DNA of 64,000 bases. It comes from Arthrinium phaeospermum. Lineage: Eukaryota > Ascomycota > Sordariomycetes > Amphisphaeriales > Apiosporaceae. The stretch lies in the NCBI GenBank assembly GCA_006503535.1, contig QYRS01000007.1, positions 1,550,001 through 1,614,000 of the forward strand. The letters are read 5' to 3'. Both the position numbers and the translations under genes were made by a program. The notes beneath the pieces are model-generated. The model worked only from the letters and a program-made list of their open reading frames with translations. It did not search any database and was not told the origin of the DNA. Below are positions 22,361-33,254 of the stretch, piece after piece (position 1 is the first letter of the stretch; each line of letters opens with the position of its first letter).

Positions 22361-24084
22361 ATGGAGGATCCAACTAGCAGGCTGGTCGTATGTGCCGACC
22401 CTTGTATTCTCTCTGGCTTTTTGTTCACGTTACTAAGTCTAGTTTTACACAGGGCGAATTATCCTCGTTTCTTGATGAGCCAACTATTTTGTCAATATGT
22501 AGTGATTTTCATCTCAATGATCCGGAGCAATTCCAAACTGCTCGGGAAATTCTCCTCAGCATATCGCGCGATGTCGAAGCAGAGGAGGCCACCGGCTTCA
22601 ACCCCAGCGGCATTGGCGCCGACGAGCTTGTCGACATCAACAAACTCAATTTGGATGACGCAGATGAGACCGCCGTCGCTGTCAACGAAAGCGACGTCAA
22701 GAGCAGTGATGGACTCACTACTACCACGGACAGCTCGCAGGCGCAAAGTCTGTTCTCGGCCTCTTCCTCCAAGGCATCTACCATCGATGCGTCGGAAACA
22801 TTCCGTGTTGGCGTTTTCGATGGGCTGGGAGACGCCGAGAAAGAGGAACAGCTTCTATCCATGTTCACCTCCCTCAAGCCTGTGGACGTCAGGCTGGCTC
22901 TGAAGAAAAACAAAGGAGACGCCAGCCTTGCCATTGACCATTTACTGAACATTGAGTGGCTGGAGCAAACTGGTCAACGCGTTAAGGGGGTCGATGGTTT
23001 CTACACTCCAGATGAGACTGCCCCCCAGCGGAAGCGAAAGGGCAAGAAGAAGAAGGCCGGCGTCCGAGCCTCGGAGAGCAAAGGTTCGAGCCCCAGCTCA
23101 CCGGTTGATTCGGAGGATGGAACAGGTCTGAATGTGGCCAGTTTGGATACCGAACTACACCACGCCCAGAATATCGCGTACCTATCCGAACGCTTCACTC
23201 AGCCCGAATCCGACGTGTCAGCCATTTACTACAATCGTGGCGAATCTATGGGTGCTTCTGTCATCCAAATTGTCGACAACTATCTCGCTCTCGGTATTCA
23301 GCCCGTGTTCGGACCACAATTGTCTGCCTTTGAGGAACAGCTCAAGAAGCAGTATTCTTGGATACCTGTAGAGTATTTCCCTCCAATCATTGAGCTCACT
23401 CCGACGCGGGGCTACGCCGAGGATGTTGTCGGGATCCTGGCCAACTATTTCGAGAAACCCGAGTATCTCAAGTACGATATTTCCTACTCTGTCGCGTCCT
23501 CGCCTGCCGATGGCGAACTCCTGTCGAGCAACGGCGTGATCGACTTGAGAGCAAAGCCAGTTGGTTCGAGTGGCTCGACCACGCCTGTGACTGGAAGTTT
23601 CCCAACCAACTTGAAGTCTGCCACGGCAAGCGTGCAGAACTGGACTGCGATGCGCGACCATTCATACAACTCTGCGGCCGCGGCTTTCAGGAAGGGCCGG
23701 AGCGACCCGATGTTTAGATTGGCCGCTGGGTACTACGCGGAACGAGCCCGAGAACAAGCGGGCGCCCAACGCAACGCGGCCAGCATCGAAGCAGGCTATC
23801 TTGTCGAACAGAGCAGCACGGCCGATAAGATCGACCTTCACGGTCTCACGGTGCAGGATGGCGTGAACATTGCTCTCCAGTATGTACGGAGGTGGTGGGA
23901 GCGCCTGGGCGAAGACAAGGCCCGAAAGGCCCGGGACGGGTTCACCGTGGTCACGGGAATAGGAAGGCACAACAGCGACGGAAAGTCCCGACTTCGGACC
24001 AACGTGTGTAAGGCACTCTTGGCCGATGGCTGGAAAGTCGAAGTCCTTACGGGGCAGTTTCTCGTTACGGGAAGAAAACGCTAG
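22361..24084 (+). CDS. CUE2: Cue2-like protein with DUF1771 and Smr domains
   Basis: Exon 1, 22361-22387 (MEDPTSRLV), is spliced by a 65-nt intron (GTATGT...ACACAG) to 22453-24084, for about 552 residues. The N-terminal half has two helical CUE/UBA-like segments (FLDEPTILSICSDFHL and LSMFTSLKPVDVRLALKKNK, the latter followed by DASLAIDHLL). Near the end come a DUF1771 helix pair (MRDHSYNSAAAAFRKGRSDP) and the Smr domain, with its DLHGLTVQDGV motif and the TGIGRHNSDGKSRLR loop. Yeast Cue2 is the Smr-domain endonuclease that cleaves mRNA at collided ribosomes in no-go decay; the same role is inferred here. The frame is intact. Confidence 0.85.
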
Positions 24085-24801
24085 TCGAACGAGCACCTCT
24101 GGGTGTTTGGCTTTTGAGGGGAAACAATACAGGCATAAAACATATTAATGTTTTTGTCTTAGGGACGCATGATTACGGGACGGAAATCACGCCAGACATC
24201 ATAGGCGTTTAAAGCCTTGACCAAGGCGGCTTCTCCTGCATGCAAGATGTAGGACAGACAGTTGCAGGGAGGTTTACGAGACCATGAGAAGAGTTTCTTG
24301 GCTATTCGAGATCAATTAGACCATGGTTTTGGAACAATAGAGGCTAAGAAAAGTTGGATTACTATTGGCATGATCATTGCGAGAAAGTTCGGACTCCGGG
24401 GAGGAAATTATGTCAGCTGAAGAGGTTATAGCCCAGCAGGCATACCCGTGCCTTCCCCGTGGGGGAAATAGTGGAGGTCATTCGGCATGCCAGCCTTGAA
24501 GGGGTATAGTGAGTCTTGTCTTGCCATTATCCAGAGAGAGCACCGGTGAAATCGCCGGATTGGGTCCGAGTAGCATACAATACATGATAATGGACCGGAT
24601 TTGGCCGTCACGATGACGGTTGACCCAAGCCCATGGCAACCTGCATACCCCGCTGAGTGTTTGTATCGACTGCATTATCCGAGGTATACATCAAGATAAA
24701 TAGAAGCCGTTGAGGCCGCGGGACTTACATCCCTTGTACCTTGACCTATGCACTGAAGCCGGTCAGCATCCCAAGCTTCAGTCGGAGCTCTGTAAGGTAG
24801 G
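24085..24801. other. Intergenic, no gene seen
   Basis: A 717-bp gap holding the 3' flank of the Smr gene and the promoter of the next gene. Short frames here carry no recognisable feature. Confidence 0.45.
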
Positions 24802-27326
24802 ATGGCCTCGGCAATGTATCTGGCCCTGCTGCTCTTTGCAGTCCTCTCGCCCATCGCTGCCATCAGATTACCATCTTCCTATGATGTTGTATGGGACAGT
24901 CCGGGCTTGAATCACTCGGCAGATTCTATGCCCGTTGGAGGCGGTGATATTGGTCTCAATACCTGGTCAGAGAATGGTATGTCCCAAGCATGCAAACCAT
25001 CAGACGTGGCTCTGACGCTGCAGAAGGGACGATTCTGTTCTACATTGCCAAGAGTGGCACTTTCGATGAGAACAATGCGCTCCTCAAACTCGGACGCGTG
25101 AGGCTCACCTTCGACCCGAACCCATTCTCCGGGTCCGGCCTTTTCGAGCAGAGGCTGTCCATCAATGAAGGGCACGTCACCTACACTGGGAAGGACAACA
25201 CCACGGCCAAGATCTGGGTCGACGTTTTCAACCCCGTCGTCCATCTTGAGATTGACAGCCCGCAGCCAGTCTCGGTCAGCCTGGCGTATGAGAACTGGAG
25301 ACACGAAGACCGGCAATTGGTGGGCGAGGAGCGCAACCAGGGCTCGTGGGGCTTGTATTCCTCGAGGGTTCCGAACGGCACGACGTATGCGGATTCCGTC
25401 GACTTCCACGAGGGCGGCGTTCTCATGAGCCATCGCAATGAGAAGCTGGACCTGTGGAACTTCCAGGTGGCCCAGCAGAAGCTGGAGGCTTTTGAGGATA
25501 AGCTGTACAATCCCATGCGCAACAATGAGGTAGGCATACTCTGACTCTCTTGGACCAGGCTCGTTTTCAGAACACCAACTAAAGTGTATATAGTTTGGCC
25601 TCTGGGTGCACTCTCCCGACTTGGAGCCAGGAAACATCACGTCCGGGCATTATGTCAATACCACCTACAAGGCGTGGAACCTGGTGGCGTCTGCCCCGAA
25701 GACATCGTTCAACATCGGGATCGCGCTCTACCAGAACCAGACAGACACTCACGATGAGTGGCTAGCCAAGCTGACAGAGATCGCCGGCAGCGCAATGAAC
25801 AACTCCCAGGAAGAGTCGATAAGCTGGTGGCACCAGTACTGGGACCGCTCCTACATCATCATCAACGAAGACGCCGGCCCCGAAGACCCGGGGTTCCAAG
25901 TCGGCAAGAACTACCAGTTGTGGCGGTACATGATGGGCTGCAACGCGTTTGGCGAATGGCCGACCAAGTTCAACGGCGGCCTGTTCACCTTCGACCCGTA
26001 CCTGGTGAACCCGTCGCGCGCCTGGACCCCGGACCACCGGCGCTGGGGCGGCGGCACGTTCACCGCGCAGAACCAGCGGCTGCTGTACTGGCCGCTCCTC
26101 CGCACCGGCGACTTCGACGTCATGAGGGCCCAGTTCGACTTCTACAGGCGCATCACCCCCAACGCCTTGATCCGGGGCAGGCACTACCACGACATCGAGG
26201 CGGCCTATTTCCTCGAGCAGGGCGACAACACCGGGCTGTCTAACGTTTTCGAGTACGATGCGCAGTGGTATGACGATGAGAACCCCATTCCTAGGCCTTC
26301 TTTCTTCCCCGACGGGGATCTCTGGAATGTCTGGCTCAGCAACCTTCAGGAAACAGCCAAGTAAGGGCCCAACAAAATCCATAGTATCGATTTTACTGAT
26401 ATCTGACACTTCACTAACACTCTTATAGCGAGTTCGCCGACATGATTTTGCAGGCCAACATGTACTCGGGCTTGGACGTCACGCCATACTTGGAGTTCAT
26501 CGAGTATCAGCTGGCATGGTTCGACAAGTACTACCGCAAAGAAGCCAACAAGCGCTCCCCCTGGCAGCTGGACGGCTACTACGGCAACGAGACGCTCATC
26601 ATCTACCCGGCGTCGGCCGCCGAGACCTACAAGGAGGCGTACAACCCCTCGTCGACGACGTCGGGCCTGCGCAAGCTGCTCACGGACCTCCTGGCCGTCG
26701 ACCAGTACCGGGTCGCGGACCGCGCGCACTACCAGCGGTACCTGGCCACGGTCCCGGCGACGCCCCTCCGCCAGCAGCAGGGCCGTACCTGCATCGCGCC
26801 CGCTGGCCTACACGCGCATCCAGAACAGCGAGACGCCGCAGCTGTACCCGGTCTTCCCCTGGGGCGAGTACGGGCTGGGCCGGCCGAACCTGTCGCACGC
26901 CCTCGACACGTACCGGCACGACACGGAGACGCAGGCGGGGCACGGCAACCGGGGCTGGAACCAGGACGTCATCTGGCTGGCGCGGCTGGGGCAGACGGCC
27001 GAGGCGGCGGCCATGACCGAGGACCGGTTCCGCGACAGCGACGTCTGCCGGTTCCCGGCCTTCAAGGGCCCCCACTTCGACTGGACCCCCGACTTCAACC
27101 ACTTCGGCGCCGCGGCCCTGGGGCTGCACGAGCAGCTCGTCCAGACGTTCGTGGGCGACGACATCCGGCTGCTGGCGGCGTGGCCGGATCGCTGGGGGCG
27201 CGGTTCAGGGTCTGGGCGCCGCGGAATACGACGTTGGAGGGCGTGGTTGGGAAGGGGAATAAAATAGTTTCGTTGACTGTGTTGCCGGAGAGCCGGGAGG
27301 GGGATGTGATTTACGGTCAAGAATAG
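24802..27326 (+). CDS. Secreted DUF5703 glycoside-hydrolase-like protein (two frame breaks)
   Basis: Exons 24802-24976, 25027-25529, 25594-26360 and 26429-27326, with introns of 50, 64 and 68 nt, all GT-AG. A signal peptide (MASAMYLALLLFAVLSPIAA) precedes the DUF5703 N-terminal domain: YDVVWDSPGLNHSADSMPVG and SGTFDENN. An alpha/alpha-barrel-like half follows, with NAFGEWPTKFNGG and RHYHDIEAAYFLEQGDN. This architecture belongs to secreted carbohydrate-active-like proteins of fungi and Bacteroidetes; the substrate is unknown. The frame shifts at about 26765-26800 and back at about 27193-27202 (a GGGGGCGCGG run). In between, the other frame reads naturally (YTRIQNSETPQLYPVFPWGE) and after it the first frame resumes (FRVWAPRNTTLEGVV). 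Two compensating indels, probably sequence errors, are the simplest reading. Confidence 0.75.
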
Positions 27327-28293
27327 GATATTATGATACTAGGACGCGACTGTTGCAGAAGAGCATAGTCTCTCTATCATAACCATGATCGTGTGTACCT
27401 ACACATGACATTCTATAACCGCTTGATTTGTTACATATGGTGCCAATGTACATCGATTGTGAGTTGCTTACGTGTGAGCTACGAGCAGTCTATCGAGCTG
27501 GTACTTGCTTACTTGAGATGAGGATGGTTATCTTGCAGCAACCATCTTTGTATCGTATGTAAACAAAGACATATGTGACGACTGAATTCCAAATGCATAG
27601 GAGACGTCAGTTGTGCCGTTTGGATAAGTACGGTAGCTGGGATTATTCATAGCACAATTATTGAGTTCGTTCGGCCTTTGCTACACGGGGTAGCGCGGAG
27701 CAAATGCCGGCAACAGGCAATGCGGCGCATGCGGTCCCCCCGCATATTGACTTGAGATACAGTAGGGCGTGCATCATCTTGATGCAAGCTAGCCAATAAG
27801 GGGTACTCTTGTCTTGCGCAGGGCGCCAGGCGAAATACGAGTCACTGACTAGCCCATCCCACCACCAACATCCCATCCGATTCCACAGGCATCCCACCGG
27901 GGGCTAGGATAGTTCACATAAGGGCGCAACTTTATTTTGGGACCGAGTATGACAAAACATGATTGCCTATCTAAGCATAATCCAAGGTATGGGATATATG
28001 GATGGGTAAGAAAGGATCGAATATCGGTGGATCATACAATTATTATAACATATGCTACGTCTCATGTGTTCTATTAAGCTGGCGGCTATAAACACCTACC
28101 TGTCAGTTGCATTCTTATACCTCGGCACAGCATCTTCAGCACACAGCCCATTTCCCTCAACAAGCTTGGAGCACGCCGTAAACCAAGCAGAACTGTTCGG
28201 GGCCCACGATTCGCTCTTCTCCTTTAACCACTATTACTTTCTTCATCGGCCGAAAATTCCGGCAAGGAGGGAGAAGAAGAAAAAGAAGGAGAC
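27327..28293. other. Intergenic, no gene seen
   Basis: About 970 bp of ordinary composition with only short random frames. It contains the 3' end region of the DUF5703 gene and the promoter of the flavoprotein gene. A purine-rich leader lies just before the ATG at 28294. Confidence 0.45.
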
Positions 28294-30561
28294 ATGGCTA
28301 CCGCCGTGGCATCAGGAGCGAACGGATGGCACGCCGGCGAGCGCGCGATTCAGCACACCTTGCTCGGCGATCGTGAGCGACCACGCGACAATCCCACGTT
28401 CCACGGCCTCGCGCCCTCGTACGGGTACCGCGTGCAGAACTCGCCCCTGGTGGCTTTTGGGGCCCTCGACCGTGCCGGCCGGCCTTGGACCACCATCTGG
28501 GGCGGCGAGGCCGGGTTTTGCCGACCCGTTGCGCAGGGCGTGCTGGGCGTCCGCGGCACGGCGGTGGATGCGCAATATGACCCGGTATTAGGTGCGTTAT
28601 TTGGAGAAGGAGATGGTGGTCTTCAAGATGGCGAGGTCGTCCGTCCCGAGGGAGGCAGGGTTATGTCCGGCCTGTCGATCAACCTCGAGACGCGCGACCG
28701 CGTCAAACTCGCCGGGCGGCTGGTAGCCGGGGCGGTGAGTCTCACGGCCCAGGACGGCGCCCTCGCGGATCTGCAGATGGCCTTCCAGGTGGCGGAGAGC
28801 CTGGGGAACTGCCCCAAGTACCTGAACAAAAAGCGCATCGTGCCGCACGTGCCCCATCCCCAGCTCGTGAGTCAGGGGCAGCACCTGCCCCTGCCCGACG
28901 AGGCCATCGAGCTCGTCCACAAGGCGGACCTGTTCTTCATCTCGAGCAAGCACGGCGCCGCCCCCGCCGGCAACAACGAGAGCAGCAGCAGCGAGGCGGA
29001 GAGCATGGACACGAACCACCGGGGCGGCCCGGCGGGCCTCGTGCGCGTCTTCCGCAACGACGCCTCCGAAGGCGTCGCGCTCGTCTACCCCGAATACAGC
29101 GGCAACCGGCTCTACCAGACCCTCGGCAACCTGCAGGCGGACCCGGCCGTCGGCCTCGCGGTCCCCGACTTCGCGACGGGCGACGTGCTCTACCTGACGG
29201 GCCGCGCCTCGATCCTCGTCGGCGACAAGGCGGCCGCCTACCTCCCGCGCTGCAAGCTCGCCGTCCGCGTCGACGTGCGGGACCACCGCTTCGTGCGGGA
29301 CGGCCTGCCCTTCCGCGGCTCCGTCGTCGACTACTCGCCCTACAACCCGCCCGTCCGGCGCCTCGTCAGCGAGAATGCCGCTCCCGGGGGTGGTGCTTCT
29401 GCGGACGAGGCTGGCCTCGGCACCGCGCGGCTCGTGTCGCGCGAGGAGATCACGCCTACGATTTCGCGCTACGTGTTCCAGCTATCCCTATCTCCCAACC
29501 GTGCTGCGACTACGCCTGCGCAGCAGCACCAGCAAACGCCCTCTGGCATCCGGGCCAGCACGTCACCCTCGACTTCGGCCCGGCTCCGTCGTCGACTACT
29601 CGCCCTACAACCCGCCCGTCCGGCGCCTCGTCAGCGAGAATGCCGCTCCCGGGGGTGGTGCTTCTGCGGACGAGGCTGGCCTCGGCACCGCGCGGCTCGT
29701 GTCGCGCGAGGAGATCACGCCTACGATTTCGCGCTACGTGTTCCAGCTATCCCTATCTCCCAACCGTGCTGCGACTACGCCTGCGCAGCAGCACCAGCAA
29801 ACGCCCCTCTGGCATCCGGGCCAGCACGTCACCCTCGACTTCGGCCCCGAACTCGACCACGGCTGGAGCCACATGCGAGACGACGACCCGCAGAGCCTCA
29901 ACGACGACTTCGTGCGGACCTTCACCGTCAGCAGCAGCCACGTACCATCCCCCGCCGCCACGGCCCCGCGACGGGCCTCGCCAAGTGGAACCCGCGCGTC
30001 CCGCTGGAGCTGCCCGTCCTCGGGTTCGGGGGCGAGGAGGCGTTCCGGCTGCCGATCCTCGCGCAGGCCGCCGAGAACGGCGGCGAGGCGGACCCGGCGC
30101 GCAGGACCACGAGTATTTTCGTGGCGGGGGGCGTGGGGATCACGCCGTTGATGGCGCAGGCTAGGGGGGTACTGCAATCCTTGCCTTCATCTGGCTACGG
30201 AGGCGGCGGTGAAGGCGATACATCGCTGCCATTAAAGGTCCTCTGGAGCCTGCGGAGCGAAGACCTGGCTCTCGCGGTCAAAGTCGTCGAGGAGGACCCC
30301 GGGTTGGGGAAGGACGGGGCTACCACGCTCTTCGTGACGGGTTCGCCCGGTGGTGCTGGTGATACGGAAAGCGGCGAGGCGAAAGAAACGGCCGAACAGC
30401 AGCAACAGAAGCTCAATATAGCGCGGCTGGAAGAGATGGGCGTGGTTGTCAAGACGGGGCGCATGGGGCGAGACGATGTCCTGGGTGCCGCAGCCGCCGC
30501 TGACGGCAAGTCAGGCGAGAGCAAGAGACGGTTCTTCTGCTGCACGGGGCCTGAGAGCTGA
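28294..30561 (+). CDS. PNPOx-like / FAD-binding FR-type oxidoreductase with internal duplication
   Basis: The N-terminal about 330 residues resemble a pyridoxamine-phosphate-oxidase-like flavin domain: the split barrel reads GLVRVFRNDASEGVALVYPE then GNRLYQTLGNLQADPAVGLA. After it comes a ferredoxin-reductase-type FAD/NAD module: HPGQHVTLDFG, DDFVRTFTVSSS, the nucleotide-binding IFVAGGVGITPLMAQA, and FFCCTGPE at the end. Fused flavoproteins of this kind pass electrons from NAD(P)H to a flavin site; the partner is unknown. Positions 29316-29846 hold a 265-bp tandem repeat. Copy 1 has one C fewer than copy 2 (CGCCCTCTGG against CGCCCCTCTGG), shifting the frame, and a second slip occurs at about 29948-29953 (CCCCC). 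The GC-rich frame stays open by chance throughout, so the conceptual 755-residue product is not the true protein. A slip near 30555 may also hide a longer C-terminus. Confidence 0.75.
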   Translation: MATAVASGANGWHAGERAIQHTLLGDRERPRDNPTFHGLAPSYGYRVQNSPLVAFGALDRAGRPWTTIWGGEAGFCRPVAQGVLGVRGTAVDAQYDPVLGALFGEGDGGLQDGEVVRPEGGRVMSGLSINLETRDRVKLAGRLVAGAVSLTAQDGALADLQMAFQVAESLGNCPKYLNKKRIVPHVPHPQLVSQGQHLPLPDEAIELVHKADLFFISSKHGAAPAGNNESSSSEAESMDTNHRGGPAGLVRVFRNDASEGVALVYPEYSGNRLYQTLGNLQADPAVGLAVPDFATGDVLYLTGRASILVGDKAAAYLPRCKLAVRVDVRDHRFVRDGLPFRGSVVDYSPYNPPVRRLVSENAAPGGGASADEAGLGTARLVSREEITPTISRYVFQLSLSPNRAATTPAQQHQQTPSGIRASTSPSTSARLRRRLLALQPARPAPRQRECRSRGWCFCGRGWPRHRAARVARGDHAYDFALRVPAIPISQPCCDYACAAAPANAPLASGPARHPRLRPRTRPRLEPHARRRPAEPQRRLRADLHRQQQPRTIPRRHGPATGLAKWNPRVPLELPVLGFGGEEAFRLPILAQAAENGGEADPARRTTSIFVAGGVGITPLMAQARGVLQSLPSSGYGGGGEGDTSLPLKVLWSLRSEDLALAVKVVEEDPGLGKDGATTLFVTGSPGGAGDTESGEAKETAEQQQQKLNIARLEEMGVVVKTGRMGRDDVLGAAAAADGKSGESKRRFFCCTGPES
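29316..29846. repeat. 265-bp tandem duplication inside the flavoprotein gene
   Basis: Copy 1 is 29316-29580 and copy 2 is 29581-29846. They are the same by eye except for one extra C in copy 2. Both encode the segment starting GSVVDYSPYNPPVRRLVSEN. The unit spans the link between the PNPOx-like and FAD domains. Confidence 0.92.
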
Positions 30562-30932
30562 AGAGACTGCTGCAGGGACCGAGGGCGAAGATGTCGTGTT
30601 TGAGAGTTTTCAGTACTAATGCAGTTGGGGAAACACAAACAGTACCTACAGTATAGGGGAGGGGTACATTAACCTAGTACCTGCAGATCATACAAATCAC
30701 TTGCTTTGACGCATCTTGCACATACTGTTTAGTTATTTTCTATTTTCTTTTTTTGTTCTTAGTACATACCAGTCCGCATCTGAGCGTGTGGACGTTGTCC
30801 AACTGGGAGTTGGTACAATACTTGCTATACGCCAGTCAAAAGTTGGCTCCGGAATATGCATTCGCTGCAAAACACAAATCTATCCTGTTCCCTCCCATAA
30901 GCAAATGCACGAAGGGCGCTTTTATAGTACTT
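30562..30932. other. Convergent 3' gap, no gene seen
   Basis: About 370 bp between the stop of the flavoprotein gene and the stop of the minus-strand coiled-coil gene. T-rich near 30720-30760; expected to hold 3' UTRs. Confidence 0.45.
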
Positions 30933-32167
30933 TTAGAGCAACGTCCAGTCGCCTTCCTCTTCTTCGTCTTCCTGGCCATCAGCGCCATGCCGTGCATCTT
31001 GTTCCTTGCCATCATTGCCGTTCCTGTCGTGGTTCAAGGCAATGTCCAGCGTGAGTTGGTCCACGAGGATCCGGAGTTCCCTCAGCTTATCGGCAAGTAC
31101 CGCAGAGTCCTGGCGGTCTTCCCGACTGGTTGTTCGCTCCAAGCGGTCATGGCTGTCAAAGAACTTCTGCCCGCTGGATTCTGATCATCGGTGTCCGGCG
31201 CGTCGGCGTTCGTCGGGGGGTTGCTCAGCTGTAGCCGGAGGGCGTCTCGCTCCCGCATAAGCCGCTGCATGTGGGAATTGGAGTCTCGCAGCAGAGCATC
31301 CTGCTCCATCAGCCGATCCTTGAGCCTTTTCGCATCGCTTTCGCTTCCCACCCCCTGTGCCAGCGCCATTTCCCGCCCGTTTGCGCAATTCGCTATCGTC
31401 CGCCGCAGCTTGTCTTCGTAGTCTTGGAGCGCGGGGTAGTAGTCTTCAACGCACCTGGTAACCTCAGCGCCGGCTTTATGACATAGCTAGCGACGGCCGA
31501 GGAGACACTGGCCGAGAATGCCGGAAGCAGGTGCTTGTTCTGGTTGGCCAGGGTGAGCATCTGGCCTGACAGATCAAGACAGAATTGCGTGTTGGACTGG
31601 ATGGCCTGTGTGAGTGCATTGATACGTTCGGCCAGATCCTGCTGTGATTCGTCCGGGTGAAGCGGTAGCGTCTGGGGTCGATGGGCACGGCATCATCTTC
31701 AAACGGTCAGGCGAGAGAGAAACCGATGCATAGATATCCGATGCCGGGGCTCTACCATGGGGACGGTTGCTCGGCGCAGGATTTCTCGAAGCGCGGTGGT
31801 GATGCTTGGCAACGGATGGGGTATCATAAGGAGAAGGCTGGTTAACTGGCTTCTTATGGGGGGTAGCGATTTCTTGCCGTACTCGCTCAGGATGGATGGT
31901 TGGGATTGCCAGGGTCGAGGTTTCTTGCCGTACTCGCTCAGGATGGACTGGTTGTGTGGATTGCCAGGGTCACGAGGTCGTCGCTGGTTCGCGGGGACAC
32001 GTGTAAGAGGCAACCTCACGAATCCATGCTCGTCGACGCTTCGTTGTTACTGGCTGCTGTTGACGACAGGTCAAGGTGGCTAATCTGGCTATCTGACAGT
32101 AGCAGGCCGGGAGCGTCGTTGTCATGGTTGGCCGGCGATGGAGCCCCTGGCCCAAGAAGTTATCCAT
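30933..32167 (-). pseudogene. Unrecognised coiled-coil protein, broken by several frameshifts
   Basis: Protein-like text runs along the minus strand from an ATG at 32167 (MDNFLGQGLHRRP) to a stop at 30933, but it moves between frames at about 32120-32150, 32000-32050, 31850, 31665, 31440 and 31170. The central part is helical (DLAERINALTQAIQSNTQF, LANQNKHLLPAFSASVSSAV), followed by coiled coil (KRLKDRLMEQDALLRDSNSH, LADKLRELRILVDQLTLDIA) and an acidic tail (EDEEEEGDWTLL). I recognise no family. Some breaks lie in C-runs, as in the housekeeping genes, but six in one gene suggests real decay, possibly plus sequence errors. Introns may account for one or two. Confidence 0.5.
31870..31970. repeat. 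Imperfect 51-bp tandem repeat (two units)
   Basis: A 27-bp block at 31870-31896 recurs exactly at 31921-31947, each followed by similar GGATTGCCAGGGTC sequence. On the minus strand it encodes a repeated SILSEYGKK motif in the coiled-coil gene. Confidence 0.8.
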
Positions 32168-33254
32168 ACTGCTATGAAGTGGATTCGTGGTAGGCGGATC
32201 GAGTTCCGAGTGTAGTCGCGAACCTCGGGCGATTGGCGACTCTCCTGTTGAGGTGCCGCCGTGTAGGTGAGAGCAAGATGATGGATGCTTAACTCGATGA
32301 ACGAGAAAAATAATAGAATAAAAAGAGTGACACGCTTCTCTCCGGTCTCAGAGTTTAACAGACACCTGGGACTGTATAAGTTGGTAGACCTGACGCGATA
32401 AGAGGGAGTTGAGGCTCACAAAGTCCGCGCCACATACCCACCAACCAACCGTTTGGGCGAAGCGAGACAGTTAACGCGGCGGAAACACCAGCAAACATAT
32501 AACCATAACCTTCCGTGGACAACTGGTTAGCCGCTGCGTGGCTTCTTCCATTTGGACAAGGCGATTTTCAGGCAGAAATTTTGATTGCGGCTGCCTGTTT
32601 TGCAGGTCGTTGACCGAGCTACCAAGGCGTCTGCATTTAGGGCATGTGCGTCTCTCCTAGGACTGCGCCAATGCAGGTTGCGACTTAAGTTCAGTCAGGC
32701 GGCGAAAGGTGACGTTGCCGGCTGCGCGCGACGAATGTCATTGTTCGGCCATTTCTGTCGATTCCTGCAGGACGTTGCCGGCTGCGCGCGACGAATGTCA
32801 TTGTTCGGCCATTTCTGTCGATTCCTGCAGCTTCTGCAAACTTTCCTCGCGTTCAAAATGTGGTAACGTAGGTAGACAGGTTGAAACACATTGCTGGTCC
32901 CTCTCAAGACATGTGAGCTTGGAGGAGGTGAGGAGCTCACGTCCAAATCAAGACACTGCAGTATATTTGCCAAAGAGCTCATCTGGAAAACTAATGGTAG
33001 AAAATCGATTGCCAATCAACGTGTTTGTAGACTGAGTTGCTCCTAGCTTCTTTGCAAACGAGTACACCAATACTCGAGACTTGGCTGAACGCCTGCATGC
33101 TTCTGCTTCCAAATTATAGCATTGGGTAATGCAGAGCTTCCAGTATTACAAGCTATGGAAATTGGAGGGACAGTGATAATTGCTGGTGTAACTAGCTAGT
33201 ATGTACTCTATTAAACAAACTTCTTTCATTCAAATGGGCACTCAACACCTTCAA
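32168..33254. other. Intergenic with a 60-bp perfect repeat
   Basis: No supported gene. It holds the upstream region of the minus-strand coiled-coil gene, the 60-bp duplication at 32711-32830, and sequence leading up to the tRNA-His gene. Confidence 0.45.
32711..32830. repeat. Perfect 60-bp tandem duplication
   Basis: 32711-32770 and 32771-32830 are identical, each from GACGTTGCCGGCTGCGCGCG to ATTCCTGCAG. The unit length is a multiple of three, so an open frame across it simply repeats 20 residues. No function is seen. Confidence 0.95.

Noticed and set aside
28294..30561. The continuous 755-codon frame as the true protein
   Set aside because: It stays open only because the DNA is GC-rich; motif text changes frame after the duplication and again at about 29950.
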